From: Thalassobius sp002708925
GTDB taxonomy: Bacteria > Pseudomonadota > Alphaproteobacteria > Rhodobacterales > Rhodobacteraceae
NCBI RefSeq assembly: GCF_049803795.1
Contig: NZ_JBNAGJ010000003.1
Span: 124,001-188,000 of the forward strand
Length of the DNA: 64,000 nt
Direction of reading: 5' to 3'
In this document: one piece after another, positions 60,567 through 64,000 of the stretch
Position numbering within the stretch: position 1 is the stretch's first letter
How the letters are laid out: each line of letters begins with the position of its first letter
Translations under genes and position numbers: made by a program
Notes under the pieces: model-generated
Seen by the model: only the letters and a program-made list of their open reading frames with translations
The model's database searches: none
What the model was told of the DNA's origin: nothing

Positions 60567-61744
60567 GCGGCCAGAGCGGCCGGTTCTGCGTGGGCCAGCT
60601 GGACTTGCACCACATCCGTGCGCCCGGTGGCAAAGGCGGCGGCGCAGCCTTCAAGATAGAATTGCCAGCCGCGCAGGAACGCATCGTCATAGCCCTGTTT
60701 GCGAATGCGCGGGGCCTGATCGCGCATCCGCTGCGCCCAGATGCGGCAGGTGCGCGCATAGTCCTGCCCGAAGGCAAAACTGTCCTGCACGACCAGACCG
60801 GCCTGGGCAGCCTGATGGGCGATGATGGCGTCACACAGCAACATGCCGCCGGGGAAAATATGCTGGCGGATAAAGTCCGACCGCCCCCGATAGACCGAGA
60901 ATTCCGCATCCGGCACCGTGATCGCCTGAATCATCGCGCGCCCACCGGGGGCCAGACGGGATTTCACGGTTTCGAAATAGGTGGGCCAGTAGCGTTCGCC
61001 CACGGCCTCGATCATTTCGACCGAGACGATATTGTCATAGCGCCCGCTGGAATTGCGGTAATCCTGAAGCCGGATATGCGCGCGCCCGTCCAGCCGCGCA
61101 TCGGCATAGCCCTTCTGCGCGGGGCTGAGCGTCAGCCCGGTCACAAAGCGTCCCTGCTGGGCGGCGCGCTCGGCGAACCCGCCCCAGCCGCAGCCGATTT
61201 CCAGCACCGTTTCCCCGCCCGACAGGCGCGACAGGATCCGGTCGTTCTTGCGCGTCTGGGCGCGCTCCAGATCGGTCTCGCCTTCGGTAAACAGCGCCGA
61301 GGAATAGGTCATGCCCGGATCCAGCCAGAGCTGATAAAACTCGTTTCCCACATCATAATGCGCCCGGATATTCCGAGACGCCCCGCGCAGCGAATTGGCG
61401 CGCAGCAGCCGGTCCGTCAGCCGAAACCTAAGTGCGGACAGGCGTCCGGGGCGGCCGAAACCGTGCAATGTGTCGATGTTGCGCAGGGCCAGGGTTAGCA
61501 GCTGTTCCAGCCCCTCGGTCTGCCATTGGCCGGTGATATACCCCTCGCCAAAGCCCACGTCCCCGCGTGTCAGCAGGGCGGGCAGCAGCGCCCAGTCGTT
61601 GATGGTGATCTGCGCCTGGGGGCCCGACTGGCCGAACCGATGGCGCGTGCCCTCGGGGGTGGTCAGGTGCAATTGCCCGTGGGTCAGCTGCTCAAGCGTT
61701 TGCAGGAACCGGAACTTCATCGCGTTGCTGATGGGGGACTTCAT
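60563..61744 (-). CDS. Cyclopropane-fatty-acyl-phospholipid synthase family methyltransferase
   Basis: The 393-residue enzyme has the SAM-binding motif VLEIGCGWGGFAERAA, the CFA-family DVGNEFYQLWLDPGMTYSSA and RSDFIRQHIFPGGMLL. It transfers a methyl or methylene from SAM to unsaturated acyl chains in phospholipids. The start overlaps the DUF1365 stop by ATGA. In Rhodobacter, CFA-type genes belong to the RpoE/ChrR singlet-oxygen regulon and relatives help make methylated or furan fatty acids, so the product need not be a cyclopropane. The operon promoter at 63848-63877 agrees with such control. Confidence 0.88.
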   Translation of the reverse strand: MKSPISNAMKFRFLQTLEQLTHGQLHLTTPEGTRHRFGQSGPQAQITINDWALLPALLTRGDVGFGEGYITGQWQTEGLEQLLTLALRNIDTLHGFGRPGRLSALRFRLTDRLLRANSLRGASRNIRAHYDVGNEFYQLWLDPGMTYSSALFTEGETDLERAQTRKNDRILSRLSGGETVLEIGCGWGGFAERAAQQGRFVTGLTLSPAQKGYADARLDGRAHIRLQDYRNSSGRYDNIVSVEMIEAVGERYWPTYFETVKSRLAPGGRAMIQAITVPDAEFSVYRGRSDFIRQHIFPGGMLLCDAIIAHQAAQAGLVVQDSFAFGQDYARTCRIWAQRMRDQAPRIRKQGYDDAFLRGWQFYLEGCAAAFATGRTDVVQVQLAHAEPAALAA

Positions 61745-62532
61745 CGGGTGATCTCCTGATTTGGGGCAGGGGGAAGGGGGCGATAGCGCAGACCCTTGAG
61801 CCTGAGCCTGAGCGCGTGCCAGTAAATCAGCGCCACGACGCGCAGCGCCCCGCCGGGGCGGCGCAGGGCGGCTGCCAGCAAGGATGCGGCACCAAGGCGG
61901 CGCAGGGGGGCTTTCATCGTGGCGATCAGCCCGTTCGGCCCATCCGTCTGCCGGATCAGGATCGCCGCGCTTTGCCCCGTCAGATCGAACCGAAAGGCAT
62001 AGGATCCGGCCACATCCTGAAAGGGCGAGACGTGAAACACCTTCTGCGCATTGATGGTATCGGCGGCGTGGAGCGCGGCAAATCCGGGCGCGGCACATAA
62101 GTAGCTGTGGCGCTGACCGAAGGTGTTGTTCACCTCGGCGATGACGGCGCGCAGGCTGTCGCGCTCCAGCAGCATCCAGAAGCTGACCGGATTGAACCCA
62201 TAGCCCAGAAACCGGGGCTGCGTCATCAGTGCCAGCACCATTTCAGGCGTGCGTTTCAGCCCCGCCCGGTCCAGCTGATCCCAGGCCCATTGCGCGCCCC
62301 GCCCGTGTGCGCGCGGGCCACCGTGATCGCGGTCATGCACGGCAAAGAGATTCCATCGGTTGCGCCCGAACAACGCCCCAGGCCGGGCGGTTTCGGGGCA
62401 CAGCAGCACGTAATCCACGCCATAGCGGAAGGCATGTTTCACCGCGCCTCGGCGGGCATGAGTGACGCGGGCGGGCAGGTGCAGGATCTCTCCGGCGCGC
62501 AGGCGATCTGCCAGGGGGGCGGGCTGGTTCAT
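61741..62532 (-). CDS. DUF1365 family protein
   Basis: The 263-residue protein has the DUF1365 features HARRGAVKHAFRYGVDYVLL, FLGYGFNPVSFWML and EVNNTFGQRHSYLC. No signal peptide or clear TM segment is seen apart from a hydrophobic region near the C-terminus. The family is almost always encoded between an FAD oxidoreductase and a CFA synthase, as here, and its activity is not established to my knowledge. Both ends overlap neighbours by ATGA, so the three are one translational unit. Confidence 0.9.
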   Translation of the reverse strand: MNQPAPLADRLRAGEILHLPARVTHARRGAVKHAFRYGVDYVLLCPETARPGALFGRNRWNLFAVHDRDHGGPRAHGRGAQWAWDQLDRAGLKRTPEMVLALMTQPRFLGYGFNPVSFWMLLERDSLRAVIAEVNNTFGQRHSYLCAAPGFAALHAADTINAQKVFHVSPFQDVAGSYAFRFDLTGQSAAILIRQTDGPNGLIATMKAPLRRLGAASLLAAALRRPGGALRVVALIYWHALRLRLKGLRYRPLPPAPNQEITR

Positions 62533-63818
62533 ACCGGAGCCTCTTGTGGCAGAAGCTGGCGCGCGATGCGGTGAGCGCTGGCAAACCCGTCCTCGTGGAA
62601 CCCGTTGCGCAGCCAGGCTCCGGCGAACCAGCTGCGCCGAGTGCCCTGCATGGCCGCGATTTCCTGCTGGGCGCGCAGGGCGGCGTGATCGAACACGGGA
62701 TGGCGGAAATTCACCTGATCGTAGACATCCGCGTCACGGATCGGCCGCGCGGGATTCAGCGTAACGAACAGCGGGTCGTCTTCGGGGATATTCTGTAGCC
62801 GGTTCATCCAATAGGTGATGCCCACGGCGCGGTCTGGAACGGCGGTTTCGGTGCGATAGACCCAGGCGCTCCAGCAGCGGCGGCGGCGCGGCATGAAGCT
62901 GGGATCGCGGTGCAGCACGGTGTGATTGTCCTGAAACCGGATCGCGCCCAGGCTGGCGGTCTCGGCGCGGCTGGGATCGGCCAGCAAGGCCAGCGCCTGA
63001 TCGGCATGACAGGCAAAGATCACCTGATCGAAGATTTGCGGCTCGGCCCCCTGCGCGTGGATCGTGACCTGCTCGTCGGTGCGCAGGACGGACTGCACGG
63101 GGCTGCCGGGGCGCAGGGCCACGCCCCGATCCCCCAGCGCCGCCACCAGACGGCTGACATAGGATGCGCTGCCGCCAGAAACCGTCCACCATTGGTGCTG
63201 TCCGCCTGCGCTCATCAGCGCGTGATTGCGCATGAAACGGATCAGCGCCTCGGCTGGGAAATGGCCGATCCCGCTGGCAGGGGTGGACCAGATCGCGCCG
63301 CAGATCGGAAACAGATAGCAATCGCGGAACCTGCGGCCCAGACCCAGCCGGCCTAGCAGCGCGTCGATGGTCAGGTCGGGCTGGCCCTCGGCGGCGGCAT
63401 CGGCCTGAGCGTTGAATTTCAGCACATCGCGGATCATCCGGTAATGGCCCGGCGACAGCAGATTGCGCCGCTGCCCGAACAGCGCATTGCCCGAGCGCAG
63501 CGCGTATTCCAGCCGCCCTCCGTTCAAGGACACGCCAAAGGACATGTTGCTGCGTTCCACCGGCACGTCCAGATCGCGAAACAGCCCGGTCAGATGCGGA
63601 TAATTGGCGTAGTTGAACACGATAAAGCCCGTGTCCACGGGCTGATCCCCGCGTTTGCCGGCCACCACGGTGCGCGCGTGCCCGCCGATACGGGGGCTGG
63701 ATTCGTACAGGGTGACATCGTGGTGACCGGACAGCAGCCAGGCCGAGGACAGGCCCGAGATGCCGCCTCCGATGATGGCAATGCGTTGCGGGGCTGATCG
63801 GGAAAGGTCAAAGGCCAC
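62529..63818 (-). CDS. FAD-dependent oxidoreductase (amine-oxidase-like)
   Basis: The 429-residue flavoprotein has the N-terminal dinucleotide fold IAIIGGGISGLSSAWLLSG, then GGHARTV and VDTGFIVFNYANYPHLTGLF. The C-terminal part includes WFAGAWLRNGFHEDGFASA, which binds the flavin. Homologues in DUF1365-CFA operons are proposed to modify membrane fatty acids. GGAGAC lies 4 bases before the ATG. It is the first gene of the operon, directly behind the RpoE-like promoter. Confidence 0.88.
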   Translation of the reverse strand: MAFDLSRSAPQRIAIIGGGISGLSSAWLLSGHHDVTLYESSPRIGGHARTVVAGKRGDQPVDTGFIVFNYANYPHLTGLFRDLDVPVERSNMSFGVSLNGGRLEYALRSGNALFGQRRNLLSPGHYRMIRDVLKFNAQADAAAEGQPDLTIDALLGRLGLGRRFRDCYLFPICGAIWSTPASGIGHFPAEALIRFMRNHALMSAGGQHQWWTVSGGSASYVSRLVAALGDRGVALRPGSPVQSVLRTDEQVTIHAQGAEPQIFDQVIFACHADQALALLADPSRAETASLGAIRFQDNHTVLHRDPSFMPRRRRCWSAWVYRTETAVPDRAVGITYWMNRLQNIPEDDPLFVTLNPARPIRDADVYDQVNFRHPVFDHAALRAQQEIAAMQGTRRSWFAGAWLRNGFHEDGFASAHRIARQLLPQEAPV

Positions 63819-63847
63819 TGTCGTCTCCGCTGTTGTTCAGATCACGG

Positions 63848-63877
63848 GGATTACGCGGGGCGGGGCGGGGCGGATCA
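63848..63877 (-). promoter_or_regulatory. RpoE/ChrR-type promoter of the FAD-DUF1365-CFA operon
   Basis: On the minus strand TGATCC (63877-63872), exactly 18 bases of GC-rich spacer and TAATCC (63853-63848) resemble the promoter of the Rhodobacter singlet-oxygen sigma factor RpoE. The predicted start lies about 23 bases before the ATG at 63818, leaving a short leader with a GGAGAC ribosome site. Confidence 0.65.
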
Positions 63878-63911
63878 CCTGGCGGGCAAATTCATTTATT
63901 TTTGTTCGGGG

Positions 63912-63941
63912 TGATCCAGGGGCCGGTTCCCCCCGTAAACC
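63912..63941 (+). promoter_or_regulatory. Second RpoE-type promoter, reading out of the window
   Basis: On the plus strand TGATCC (63912-63917), an 18-base spacer and TAAACC (63936-63941) repeat the pattern of the minus-strand promoter 35 bases away. The expected start is near 63948, and GAGGAA at 63955-63960 could be the ribosome site of the next gene. Confidence 0.62.
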
Positions 63942-63967
63942 TGGTATGTCATTCGAGGAACATATCA

Positions 63968-64000
63968 ATGCTCAGGCCGCGCAGAGGGAAAATGCCCCCT
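63968..64000 (+). CDS. Possible start of a gene truncated by the right edge
   Basis: An ATG at 63968 follows GAGGAA by 7 bases and an RpoE-like promoter by 26 bases. Only eleven codons are present (beginning MLRPRRGK), too few to identify. An earlier ATG at 63946 in another frame would give an almost leaderless transcript and is less likely. Treat this as a candidate only. Confidence 0.3.
   Translation, partial: MLRPRRGKMPP

Noticed and set aside
1..64000. CRISPR arrays, tRNA or rRNA genes, insertion sequences, prophage genes
   Set aside because: No repeated spacer pattern, tRNA-like clover leaf, transposase or phage structural gene was found when reading both strands; a dedicated tRNA or repeat search could still reveal something small.

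Overview
The window is about 64 kb of GC-rich bacterial chromosome. Gene content points to an alphaproteobacterium of the Rhodobacteraceae (Roseobacter-like): many ABC and TRAP importers, a urea/short-chain amide ABC system with formamidase, a hmuSTUV heme locus, and promoters resembling those of the Rhodobacter RpoE/ChrR singlet-oxygen sigma factor. I see no rRNA, tRNA, CRISPR array, prophage or insertion sequence. Coding density is high and most operons use ATGA or TGATG overlaps. The species cannot be decided from this sequence.

Layout, left half. 1-5.7 kb: a truncated BKACE (DUF849) gene diverges from an RpiR regulator, a TAXI-type TRAP transporter and a universal stress protein. 5.7-12 kb: a LysR regulator diverges from a UgpCAEB-like ABC importer followed by a GpdQ-like phosphodiesterase. 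12.1-15.5 kb: an orphan DUF779 gene and an uncharacterised four-gene operon (two-TM protein, lipoprotein, helical protein, membrane coiled-coil protein). 15.7-26.7 kb: a permease-histidine kinase-receiver chimera with a LuxR-type response regulator diverges from urtABCDE-like genes plus fmdA and fmdB, which together sense, import and hydrolyse a small amide such as formamide. 26.7-30.5 kb: an mgtE, rimB-like, rimK, aspartoacylase-like operon.

Layout, right half. 30.6-34.6 kb: XRE-cupin regulator and gabT-gabD (GABA catabolism). 34.7-36.7 kb: argE-like deacetylase and a GNAT. 37-40 kb: a proXWV-type betaine importer, then a STAS-like protein. 40.7-44.4 kb: ArnE-like flippase subunit, HAD-UbiA fusion and GT-C glycosyltransferase, probably a polyprenyl-phosphate sugar pathway. 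44.5-49.5 kb: amidohydrolase, cytochrome P450 and an adenylation-carrier-thioesterase protein, possibly a small biosynthetic cluster. 49.8-51.9 kb: katG. 51.9-60.6 kb: heme uptake, with receptor, ExbB, two ExbD proteins and TonB on one strand and hmuSTUV on the other. 60.6-63.8 kb: an FAD oxidoreductase, DUF1365 and CFA-synthase-like operon behind an RpoE-like promoter, with a second such promoter firing out of the right edge.

The most unusual points are: the second ExbD has Asn where ExbD proteins carry their essential membrane Asp; the sensor kinase carries a full transporter-like domain and a Cys-rich linker; the NRPS-like enzyme has a Cys-type thioesterase and a C-terminal beta-rich extension; and two RpoE-like promoters diverge at the right edge. 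Four solute-binding-protein genes are each followed by a strong hairpin, which suggests differential expression of binding protein over permease.
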